Assembly (NCBI GenBank): GCA_004524425.1
Contig: SDNN01000149.1
Span: 1 to 7,133, forward strand
Direction of reading: 5' to 3'
Origin: Promethearchaeota archaeon
GTDB taxonomy: Archaea > Asgardarchaeota > Lokiarchaeia > Sigynarchaeales > SOKP01
Length of the DNA stretch: 7,133 nucleotides
The position numbers and the translations under genes were made by a program. Position 1 is the stretch's first letter. Each line of letters starts with the position of its first letter. Under the pieces are notes generated by a model that was given only the letters and a program-made list of their open reading frames with translations, was not told the origin of the DNA and ran no database searches. Of this stretch, positions 1-5,958 are shown in pieces.

Positions 1-1163
1 CAGAAACAGAACAGGATTGGAAAGATATTGTTCATAGATGTTTTAGATGTGGTTATTGTAAATTTACCTATGATTATGAGAGTTTTAATTGTCCGAGTTA
101 TAAAAAGCATCGTTTTGAAACTTACAGTACTGGGGGAAGGTTGTGGCTGATTTATGCGGTCATAAATGGAGATCTCCAGTGGAGTGAGAATTTAGCAAAC
201 GTGCTCTATTCCTGTTCCACGTGTGGAAATTGCATGGAGAATTGTAGATTTGAAAAATTTAACTTTTTATTGGTGGATATGATTGAAGCCGCCAGGGCTG
301 AAGCAGTAAAAAATGGATTTTGTCCGGAAAGGCAAAAAGCGTTGTTAGAACGGACCACAAATCCAGAAATGTACAATCCTTATGGTGAACCAAATTCAGA
401 TAATGAAGAGTTAAAAAAGAAACATGACTTACCAGATGAAGCAGAATGGGTCTATTTCATAGGGTGCACTTCTAACTATCGCCAAAAAAATCTAAGGGAT
501 GCAACCTTGAGATTTCTAAAAAAAGCAAAGATTGATTTTACCTTAATCGATGAGCATTGTTGTTGTAGTCCTATCATGAGAACTGGACAAGTAGATCCAG
601 TAGACGAATTCATGAATTATAACATTGCAGCAATTCGGAATGCAGGAGCTAATAAAGTCATTACTTCATGCGCGGGCTGCTACCGTACTATTAAAAGTGA
701 TTGGATGAAATATGGTGCAAATTTGGGTTTTGAGGTATTTCACACCATAGAACTAGTGAAAAAACTCATTGATGAGGGCAAATTTAAATTTAAATCAGAT
801 TATAAAAGAACCATAACATATCATGATCCATGCCATTTAGGGCGACACATGGGTGTTTATGAAATTCCAAGGGAAGTCCTTAAAGCAATACCTGGAATTG
901 AGTTAGTTGAAATGAGAAGAAATAAAGAGAACGCGTGGTGCTGCGGTGCTGGAGGAGGGGTGAAGATAGGTTATCCGGAATGGTCTGTAGAAATCTCGGG
1001 AGAGCGCTTAGAAGAAGCAAAAGAAACAGGTGCGGATGCATTATTTTCTGTTTGTCCCTTCTGTAGAACTAATTTATCCGATGCAAATGAGAAATATGAC
1101 ATGGGATTTGAAATCCAGGATATAATTGAATTATTGGACAAATTAGAATACGAGATTACTTAA
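1..1163 (+). CDS. HdrD/GlpC-like (Fe-S)-binding oxidoreductase with two CCG domains, 5' partial
   Basis: The open frame enters from the left edge (first full codon at 3) and gives 386 visible residues ending at TAA 1161-1163. A TTG at 141 could be mistaken for the start, but the codons before it already encode a 4Fe-4S site: C13, C16, C19 and C30-P31. A second site follows at C71, C74, C77 and C81. Two CCG domains come next: C155, C186-C188, C223 and C226 (CAGC), then C277 (DPCHLG), C313-C314 (WCCGAGGG) and C351/C354 (CPFC). This is the layout of heterodisulfide reductase subunit D and related GlpC-like proteins, which pass electrons through Fe-S clusters to a disulfide, quinone or flavoprotein partner. 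The actual partner is not visible. Full HdrD proteins are about 400 residues, so probably only a short N-terminus is missing, unless a membrane domain lies upstream. The first cluster has ten residues between its third and fourth cysteines instead of three. No Hdr or EtfAB neighbour is seen. Confidence 0.9.
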   Translation, partial: ETEQDWKDIVHRCFRCGYCKFTYDYESFNCPSYKKHRFETYSTGGRLWLIYAVINGDLQWSENLANVLYSCSTCGNCMENCRFEKFNFLLVDMIEAARAEAVKNGFCPERQKALLERTTNPEMYNPYGEPNSDNEELKKKHDLPDEAEWVYFIGCTSNYRQKNLRDATLRFLKKAKIDFTLIDEHCCCSPIMRTGQVDPVDEFMNYNIAAIRNAGANKVITSCAGCYRTIKSDWMKYGANLGFEVFHTIELVKKLIDEGKFKFKSDYKRTITYHDPCHLGRHMGVYEIPREVLKAIPGIELVEMRRNKENAWCCGAGGGVKIGYPEWSVEISGERLEEAKETGADALFSVCPFCRTNLSDANEKYDMGFEIQDIIELLDKLEYEIT

Positions 1164-1171
1164 AAAATTCA

Positions 1172-1179
1172 TTTTTTTT
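1172..1179 (+). terminator. Poly-T tract after the Fe-S oxidoreductase gene
   Basis: A run of eight T begins eight bases after the stop codon, with no stem-loop before it. Archaeal RNA polymerase commonly terminates at such bare T runs. The rest of the gap up to 1340 is AT-rich with no ORF of note, apart from the promoter-like box listed separately. Confidence 0.45.
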
Positions 1180-1305
1180 AAATTTTAGCCAATAAATAGT
1201 AAAATCTTCGTTGAAACCCAAGGATCTTAGGCCTTCCAACCTATAAATTAGTTTTAAAGAGATTTCGATTTCAAAGATCAATCTGAACTTCAATTATAAT
1301 TAAAT

Positions 1306-1318
1306 GAAAATTTAAATT
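1306..1318 (+). promoter_or_regulatory. BRE/TATA-like promoter for the DUF4139 gene
   Basis: A purine stretch (gaaaa) leads into tttaaatt at 1311-1318. The box centre lies about 26-27 bases before the ATG at 1341, the usual archaeal TATA-to-start-site distance. Transcription would therefore begin almost at the ATG, giving a leaderless mRNA. No Shine-Dalgarno sequence precedes this ATG, which agrees. Assigned by eye in AT-rich DNA. Confidence 0.45.
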
Positions 1319-1340
1319 TCTAAGTTGTTATTTGTATTTT

Positions 1341-3380
1341 ATGTCTAAATTAAACGTGAAAAAAGTAATCATTTTCAAACATGGAGTAAGCTATTTCATT
1401 TTAGAAGGAAAAATACAAGGAAATGGTACCTTTGAACTTGAATTTAAAATCGATGAGATGAATGATGTCTTAAAATCTCTTTTTGTAATAGACACGAGCC
1501 AAAAAGGTTATATTTCATCCATCTCATACGACGCAGCTTTAGATACTTCTCAATTATTAAAGACCATCATGCTAAACATACCTGACACTAATTCATTCTC
1601 CTCATTGGTCACACAAATTAAAGGCGCGAACATATCATTGACTATTGGAACAACGGAAAAAATAACAGGCACCATAATGGGCATTGAATTTGTAGAAAAA
1701 CTCATCAATGAAATGAAGATAACGGAAAAATTACTCTCCATGGTAAAAAAAGATGGAGTCATCACGAAAATTCCCTTCTCAGAAATCACATCTTTTGAAA
1801 TTTTAAGCGATGACTTAAAGAAAGATTTAAATTTCTTTCTGGAAACGGTGATTGCCGGAAAGAAAAAAGATTCTAAAAAAATCATAATAAATTCTGAATC
1901 AGGGGGTGAATCTGGTGACCGTCAAGTAATCGTGAGTTATATAAGAGAAAGTCCCGTCTGGAAAACCTCATACCGTCTCATTATGAGTAAACAACAGGCC
2001 ATGGATAAAAAATGTCTTTTAAGTGGATGGGCTTTAATTGAGAATATTTATAACCAAGATTGGGAAAATATTGAGTTAACTCTCGTAGCAGGCATGCCCG
2101 TGTCATTTGTATATGACTTTTACAGACCTATCTATATTCAGAGACCTAAAATACAACCTCCAAAAGTATTAAGCGCCCGACCTACTGAAATTGAAGAAGG
2201 GTTGGAAATGGAAAAATTTAGAGATTATGAAATGTTAGCGGAGGAGGCACCCATGGAAAGAATGAAAGCTAAAAAAGAAGCCAGAAGAGCACCACCTGCC
2301 CCTGCTGCGGCTGCTTTATCATCAACCATGGGATTTGCGGCAGACATGGATGATTCAACTTTGATGGATAAGGTAAAATCCCAAACAGCAGCTCAAACCA
2401 AGGATTTAGGAGAGCTTTTTGAATATAATATCAAAAATCCGGTTTCTATCAAGAGAAAGCATAGTGCATTGGTTCCCATACTTACCGAAGAAATCAAAGC
2501 AAAAAAAATTCTACTGTATAACCTCCATGAACATGATAAAAATCCCAATGCTTGTCTTGAAATCACCAATAATTCTAATTTGACACTAGAGCGAGGACCA
2601 GCTACGATAATATATGATAATAATCTGGCTGGAGAAGCCATTATTCCATTCTTGAATAAAGAAGACACCCGCATACTGAATTATGCCGTGGAGCAAGCAG
2701 TGATCATATCTCACGAAGACTTTACCCAGAATAAAGATGTTCACCGCATTTCTCTAGGAGGATCTTATTGTTATGAATATTATTTTACCAATTTGAGAAC
2801 AGTTTATAAAATTAAGAATAAAACCGAAGAAGAAAAAGAACTCTATTTAGATCATCCGAAAAAATCTGGATATAAAATTCTCAACAGCCCCATCGAACCG
2901 GAAGAAACCACCAATTATTGGCGCTTTAAATTAACATTAAAACCTAAAGATGCCTTAAAATTTGAAATCGAAGAACGTATAGAAAACTATTCCAGTTATT
3001 ATATCTATAATTTTTCTAAAGACGATTTGTTAAAGAGAGTTGAATTTTATGTCAGACAAAAATTCATTAATGAAAAATTGGAGGCTCAATTAAAAGAGAT
3101 TGGCGAAATCATTGGAAAGCAAAATAGCTTAAACACAAAGAAATCAAAGCTGGAAGATGAAAAAGATCAGATGACGGATGAACAAGCCAGATTAAGAGAA
3201 AACATATCGGTATTAGGAGATACCTCACAAGAGAATGCATTAAGAGAAAAATACGTGAAGAAATTAACCTTACAAGAAGAGAGGTTTGAAAAAATTTCAA
3301 ATGAAATAAAGCAATTGGATCAAGAGCTCAGTTCAATAGAAAAAGAAATCCAAGACAAGATTGAAAAACTAAAAGCTTAA
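1341..3380 (+). CDS. DUF4139 domain-containing (MuiA-like) protein with C-terminal coiled coil
   Basis: 679 residues from ATG 1341. A TTG nine bases upstream (1332) is also in frame, but the ATG fits the TATA-like box better and starts just before the conserved first strand (residues 4-20, NVKKVIIFKHGVSYF). The core at about 194-275 carries DUF4139 hallmarks: VSYIRESPVWKTSYRL around W207 and Y211, then GWALIENIYNQDWENIEL from 229, followed by a GMPVSF turn and a YRPIY segment. A charged, Met-containing stretch (about 283-316) and a Pro/Ala-rich linker (about 315-330) divide the N-terminal part from a second beta-rich part. The last 100 or so residues (about 575-678) are Lys/Glu-rich with heptad-like spacing, so probably a coiled coil. 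No signal peptide or membrane segment is seen, so it is likely cytosolic. Bacterial relatives include 'mucoidy inhibitor A' proteins; the molecular function of the family is unknown, and I infer none here. It appears to be transcribed alone. Confidence 0.88.
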   Translation: MSKLNVKKVIIFKHGVSYFILEGKIQGNGTFELEFKIDEMNDVLKSLFVIDTSQKGYISSISYDAALDTSQLLKTIMLNIPDTNSFSSLVTQIKGANISLTIGTTEKITGTIMGIEFVEKLINEMKITEKLLSMVKKDGVITKIPFSEITSFEILSDDLKKDLNFFLETVIAGKKKDSKKIIINSESGGESGDRQVIVSYIRESPVWKTSYRLIMSKQQAMDKKCLLSGWALIENIYNQDWENIELTLVAGMPVSFVYDFYRPIYIQRPKIQPPKVLSARPTEIEEGLEMEKFRDYEMLAEEAPMERMKAKKEARRAPPAPAAAALSSTMGFAADMDDSTLMDKVKSQTAAQTKDLGELFEYNIKNPVSIKRKHSALVPILTEEIKAKKILLYNLHEHDKNPNACLEITNNSNLTLERGPATIIYDNNLAGEAIIPFLNKEDTRILNYAVEQAVIISHEDFTQNKDVHRISLGGSYCYEYYFTNLRTVYKIKNKTEEEKELYLDHPKKSGYKILNSPIEPEETTNYWRFKLTLKPKDALKFEIEERIENYSSYYIYNFSKDDLLKRVEFYVRQKFINEKLEAQLKEIGEIIGKQNSLNTKKSKLEDEKDQMTDEQARLRENISVLGDTSQENALREKYVKKLTLQEERFEKISNEIKQLDQELSSIEKEIQDKIEKLKA

Positions 3381-3398
3381 TTTTTAATCATTCAAAGG

Positions 3399-3416
3399 TT
3401 TTTTTTCTTTTTTTTT
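3399..3416 (+). terminator. T-rich terminator after the DUF4139 gene
   Basis: Eight T, one C, then nine T, beginning 18 bases after the stop at 3380. This is the strongest T tract in the window. A short palindromic segment (gatctt-c-aagatc, 3429-3441) lies just downstream, so it would not be part of a stem-before-T terminator. The gap 3381-3594 otherwise holds only a 31-codon hydrophobic ORF at 3427-3522, which I treat as doubtful (see findings). Confidence 0.55.
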
Positions 3417-3556
3417 CTATTTAAAAATGATCTTCAAGATCCCGATCATGAGAGCATTAGTTCATTTTTTCTCAATCCTTCTTTTACTATGTATAATTAT
3501 GAATGCAAAAGATTTTTATTAGTGACCTTTTTTATTTATTAAAAATTAAAGGGTTT

Positions 3557-3564
3557 TTTAATAA
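3557..3564 (+). promoter_or_regulatory. TATA-like box for the methyltransferase gene
   Basis: The box tttaataa is centred about 34 bases before ATG 3595, which predicts a leader of only about 8 bases. No Shine-Dalgarno sequence is present. The box sits inside a small inverted repeat (ggttt at 3552-3556 and aaacc at 3563-3567). Assigned by eye. Confidence 0.35.
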
Positions 3565-3594
3565 ACCAAACATTATCACTGATTAGTTGTAATA

Positions 3595-4314
3595 ATGGCT
3601 GTTAAAACGGAATGTAAGAATACAGGATTTAGAAGCCTGCCATATCGTAGCGGAAATATTTATAACATGGTTACCAAATGCCTCTATGACCAGTCGAAAA
3701 AATTCATGACGATTGCTAAGCTGATTGGAAGAGGGTCTATTTCTGTCATGGATTTGCCATGTGGTACGGGCTATTTGGCAAGGTTTTTGGATTATGATAT
3801 AACCTATACAGGATATGATCTTAATCATAGATTTTTAAAAAAAATTTTAAGCGATTGGCGTAAGGGCAGGATTAATCTTAGAAAAATGGTATTAAGGCAG
3901 ATTGATATCTTTGATTTCGATAAATATCCAAAAGAAAAACAAGATGTTATAATTTTATGTGATATCATACACCACGTGTATGATAAAGGAAGCAATAAAC
4001 ATTTAGAACTAGTAGAAAATGCTAAAAAGCACGCTAAAAAAGTGATTATATGCGAACCAGTCGCAGTTAAACCAGATCAAATTAATGCGAAGAATTTCCT
4101 TGGACGGTGGACCATGAGGGTTACAAAACATTTTCCAGATAAAATTATTAAATACTTGGATTTCTTTTTGGCAGATAATGACGGGATAAACTCTTATGAT
4201 AAAAGATCTGATTGGCAACACGATCCCACCAGTTTAATGAATTTCTATAATAAATTAGGTTTTAATAAAATTTACAACTTAGATGATGATTATATCGGAA
4301 TATGGGAGCAATAA
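3595..4314 (+). CDS. Class I SAM-dependent methyltransferase, substrate unknown
   Basis: 239 residues, the usual size of a stand-alone Rossmann-fold methyltransferase. Motif I is VMDLPCGTGYLARF at 51-64, with the glycine loop G57-T58-G59 that holds S-adenosylmethionine. The acidic residue ending beta2 is D75 in TYTGYDLN, expected to bind the ribose hydroxyls. QDVIILCDIIHHVYD at 116-130 matches beta4 and the post-motif region (H126, H127), and KKVIICEPVAV at 148-158 matches beta5. The C-terminal part (160-239) is rich in aromatic and charged residues and probably forms the substrate cap; it shows no signature I can assign. No membrane segment is seen, so it is likely cytosolic. ATG 3595 is chosen because it lies at a normal distance from a TATA-like box. 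Small molecule, lipid, sugar or protein substrates are all possible, and the neighbours do not decide. Confidence 0.85.
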   Translation: MAVKTECKNTGFRSLPYRSGNIYNMVTKCLYDQSKKFMTIAKLIGRGSISVMDLPCGTGYLARFLDYDITYTGYDLNHRFLKKILSDWRKGRINLRKMVLRQIDIFDFDKYPKEKQDVIILCDIIHHVYDKGSNKHLELVENAKKHAKKVIICEPVAVKPDQINAKNFLGRWTMRVTKHFPDKIIKYLDFFLADNDGINSYDKRSDWQHDPTSLMNFYNKLGFNKIYNLDDDYIGIWEQ

Positions 4315-4369
4315 CCCTCCTTTCTCATTTTACATGAAGATATTATCGCATTAATCGTATTTTTTATCT

Positions 4370-4409
4370 TTAATCAAGATATTTATGTGATTAATGATAA
4401 TATTTTTTT
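4370..4409 (+). terminator. Inverted repeat followed by a T run, possible terminator or operator
   Basis: TTAATCA at 4370-4376 and TGATTAA at 4388-4394 form a perfect 7-bp inverted repeat around an 11-base loop. A run of seven T follows at 4403-4409, and another six-T run precedes it at 4360-4365. It lies 55-95 bases after the methyltransferase stop and about 80-115 bases before the GTPase start. Terminating the first gene is the simplest reading. An operator for the second is possible, and chance in AT-rich DNA cannot be excluded. Confidence 0.3.
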
Positions 4410-4450
4410 ATAATCAGTAGGATAATCCATTCTATCATGCTAGTTATCAC

Positions 4451-4458
4451 TATTTAAT
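4451..4458 (+). promoter_or_regulatory. TATA-like box for the permuted GTPase gene
   Basis: tatttaat is centred about 32 bases before TTG 4487, the same spacing seen before the starts at 1341, 3595 and 5959 (27-35 bases). It predicts transcription from about 4481 with a leader of a few bases. A GAGGT match to the anti-Shine-Dalgarno at 4472-4476 would then lie outside the mRNA, so either the box or the ribosome site is likely fortuitous. Both readings support a start at 4487. Confidence 0.35.
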
Positions 4459-4486
4459 TAGATTTTCACGTGAGGTTTTATAAGAA

Positions 4487-5299
4487 TTGAGAATTACTCT
4501 TAGTCTGTGGGATATTGGAGGGCAAGAAAGATTCAAATTCTTTAAAACCGATTTTTTCAAGGGCACGGCAGCAGTCGGCCTGGTCTTTGACTTGACCCGA
4601 CCAGAAACCTTGGATGAAATTAATGTCTACTTGGAAGAGATTCGGGAAAGATCAGGTAATATTCCAATAATTTTAGTGGGAAACAAGAGTGATTTGACAA
4701 AAACAGTCGGTACCACCGTCAAACGAAAACAAATCACTCAATTCATTAATCAGCATGATTTAATTGATTACATTCAGACCTCAGCCTTGGAAAATGTGAA
4801 TGTTGATGTCTTATTTAAGACCTTAGCCTTCTTAGCCCTTTTTGATTTGAGACCGAGATTAGGAGAAATCGTCAAGAATGATCATTTTAGATTCAAGATT
4901 TTACTGGTAGGAGATGCATCCGTCGGTAAGAGCTCCTTGATTAAAACCTTTATAGAAAATAAATTTGAAGAAGATTATAAATTAACGGTCGGTTTGGATT
5001 TGCTTGTGAAGGATATCATCATCCCTGAGGAGGAGATCCCTAACGAAGCAATGGACATAATTAAGGGAGCTATCGTAAGTGAAAAAAAGAGATTGAAACA
5101 AATAAGAAGGTTAGAAAAGATCAGTAAAGTGGTGGCTGAAGAGACGGGAAACATTGAGCTGGGTGAGGAAGAAATCATTACCGATAAAAAATTGCTGAAT
5201 ATTTATAGAAGCAAGAAGAAAAAGAAGATTGCAGCTGTAATCACAATTATATTCTTTTTAATCATCATTTTTCTCTTTTTAATTTACTTTTTATCTTAG
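4487..5299 (+). CDS. Circularly permuted Ras/Rab-like small GTPase (cpRAS order) with C-terminal membrane anchor
   Basis: 270 residues from TTG 4487; an in-frame TAA at 4481 leaves no room for an earlier start. The protein opens directly in strand beta3 and G3: W8-D9-I10-G11-G12-Q13-E14, where Q13 matches Ras Gln61. G4 is N66-K67-S68-D69 and G5 is T98-S99-A100-L101, followed by the last helix (about 105-121). A short linker (122-135) leads into beta1 and the P-loop G1, GDASVGKSS at 142-150 (K148), then the switch I region with T167 as G2 and beta2 (about 170-180). Every motif occurs once, in the order G3-G4-G5-G1-G2, and all key residues are intact, so GTP binding is likely. A charged helical extension (about 182-242), five lysines (243-247) and a 22-residue hydrophobic segment (248-269) at the extreme C-terminus predict tail anchoring with the G domain in the cytosol. 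Motif style (WDIGGQERF, LTRPET) resembles Asgard Ras-like GTPases. The alternative is a remnant of tandem GTPases. Confidence 0.85.
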   Translation: MRITLSLWDIGGQERFKFFKTDFFKGTAAVGLVFDLTRPETLDEINVYLEEIRERSGNIPIILVGNKSDLTKTVGTTVKRKQITQFINQHDLIDYIQTSALENVNVDVLFKTLAFLALFDLRPRLGEIVKNDHFRFKILLVGDASVGKSSLIKTFIENKFEEDYKLTVGLDLLVKDIIIPEEEIPNEAMDIIKGAIVSEKKRLKQIRRLEKISKVVAEETGNIELGEEEIITDKKLLNIYRSKKKKKIAAVITIIFFLIIIFLFLIYFLS

Positions 5300-5550
5300 A
5301 ATCATACCAAAATTTTTAATATCTATTGAATACCTAATGTCATTATAAGCTTGAATGAGAAGTTTATTAATTAAAACTTAAGATACTAAAATATCACTAA
5401 AGATTGATTTTATTCACCGAAACATTCCATATTAATATAAATGTAAACAAAACTTTGATCTCTTTAGATTTATTAACTTGTAATTTATTTGAAAATCTTA
5501 ATTACAAAAAAAAAATAAGTCATGCAAGATTCATGATCTAATAACATTTT
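5300..5550 (+). other. AT-rich intergenic stretch, no gene seen
   Basis: About 250 bases without a usable ORF, tRNA or recognisable RNA. It holds a weak inverted repeat (aagttt at 5360-5365 with aaactt at 5374-5379), which could end the GTPase transcript, and a run of ten A at 5506-5515. TCATG occurs at 5520-5524 and again at 5531-5535, eleven bases apart. I can assign none of these a function. Confidence 0.4.
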
Positions 5551-5556
5551 AGGTGA
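5551..5556 (+). promoter_or_regulatory. Ribosome binding site of the small cysteine/coiled-coil gene
   Basis: aggtga matches the anti-Shine-Dalgarno sequence of archaeal 16S rRNA and ends five bases before ATG 5562. This decides the start: the in-frame GTG at 5553 lies inside the ribosome site and is unlikely to be used. It is the clearest Shine-Dalgarno site in the window and implies a real leader, unlike the other genes. Confidence 0.65.
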
Positions 5557-5561
5557 GATTT

Positions 5562-5771
5562 ATGAGTGTTGATAAACTCCAAGAACAAGTTGATAAATTA
5601 TTAGATGAAAGAGATGCTCTAGAAGAGAAATGCGACACATTACCCCAATGTGAGGAAGAAGACGGCTGCGAAACTTGTAAAGTATATAAAAAGATAGAAG
5701 CAATCGATGAAAAAATTGAAGAATTAGAAGATAAAATCGAATCATTATTAGCAGAAGAAGAAGAGGAGTAA
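5562..5771 (+). CDS. Small acidic helical-hairpin protein with four cysteines at the turn
   Basis: 69 residues from ATG 5562, supported by a well-spaced ribosome binding site. I do not recognise the family. Residues 1-23 and about 41-66 are Leu/Ile-containing, strongly charged helices with heptad-like spacing; between them lie C24, C30, C36 and C39 (C-x5-C-x5-C-x2-C), and the chain ends in five glutamates. The simplest model is an antiparallel coiled-coil hairpin with the cysteines near the bend, able to bind zinc or form disulfides. The layout recalls, only loosely, the cysteine tip of Rad50-type coiled coils. There is no membrane segment or signal peptide. Very high Glu/Lys content, a convincing ribosome site and a following T tract argue that it is a real gene rather than a chance ORF. 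It is flanked by long gaps and appears to be transcribed alone. Function unknown; an adaptor or metal-binding role is a guess. Confidence 0.75.
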   Translation: MSVDKLQEQVDKLLDERDALEEKCDTLPQCEEEDGCETCKVYKKIEAIDEKIEELEDKIESLLAEEEEE

Positions 5772-5826
5772 ATTTTATTTCATTAAACTCTATTCTCATT
5801 CATTAGCTATTAAATTAGTTATTTGA

Positions 5827-5844
5827 TTTTTTTTTATTCTTTTT
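5827..5844 (+). terminator. T-rich terminator after the small cysteine/coiled-coil gene
   Basis: Nine T at 5827-5835 followed by further T-rich sequence to 5844, starting about 55 bases after the stop at 5771. No stable stem is seen ahead of it. It fits bare poly-T termination and separates this gene from the acyl-CoA dehydrogenase. Confidence 0.5.
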
Positions 5845-5920
5845 GCTTTCTGGTTTCTCTTAAAAAAGTTAAAAAATAAATTCATATTCTCATTAGTATA
5901 CAATTTATATTTAAAATACA

Positions 5921-5928
5921 ATTTAAAA
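5921..5928 (+). promoter_or_regulatory. TATA-like box for the acyl-CoA dehydrogenase gene
   Basis: atttaaaa is centred about 34 bases before ATG 5959 and predicts transcription from about 5951. An in-frame GTG at 5950 would then be a leaderless start, while ATG 5959 would have an 8-base leader. A second box-like stretch (tttatatttaaa, 5904-5915) lies further upstream, so the exact element is uncertain. Confidence 0.35.
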
Positions 5929-5958
5929 ACCTAAATAACCAAATTAGATGTGAAAAAA

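Noticed and set aside
141..143. TTG as the start of the Fe-S oxidoreductase
   Set aside because: The frame is open to the window edge and encodes a 4Fe-4S motif upstream of it.
1332..1334. TTG start for the DUF4139 protein
   Set aside because: ATG 1341 is nine bases downstream, fits the TATA-like spacing and still includes the first conserved strand.
1550..1885. Minus-strand 111-codon ORF, and similar ones at 2393-2674 and 3109-3300
   Set aside because: All lie antisense inside the DUF4139 gene, with low-complexity products and no start signals.
3427..3449. Nested palindromes (gatctt-c-aagatc and atgatc...gatcat) as an operator
   Set aside because: Arms are only six bases and lie far from the next gene's promoter; chance is a sufficient explanation.
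5520..5535. TCATG direct repeat, 11 bases apart, as regulator half-sites
   Set aside because: Five-base repeats in AT-rich DNA are expected by chance and no extended similarity surrounds them.
5553..5555. GTG start for the small cysteine protein
   Set aside because: It lies within the aggtga ribosome binding site that serves ATG 5562.
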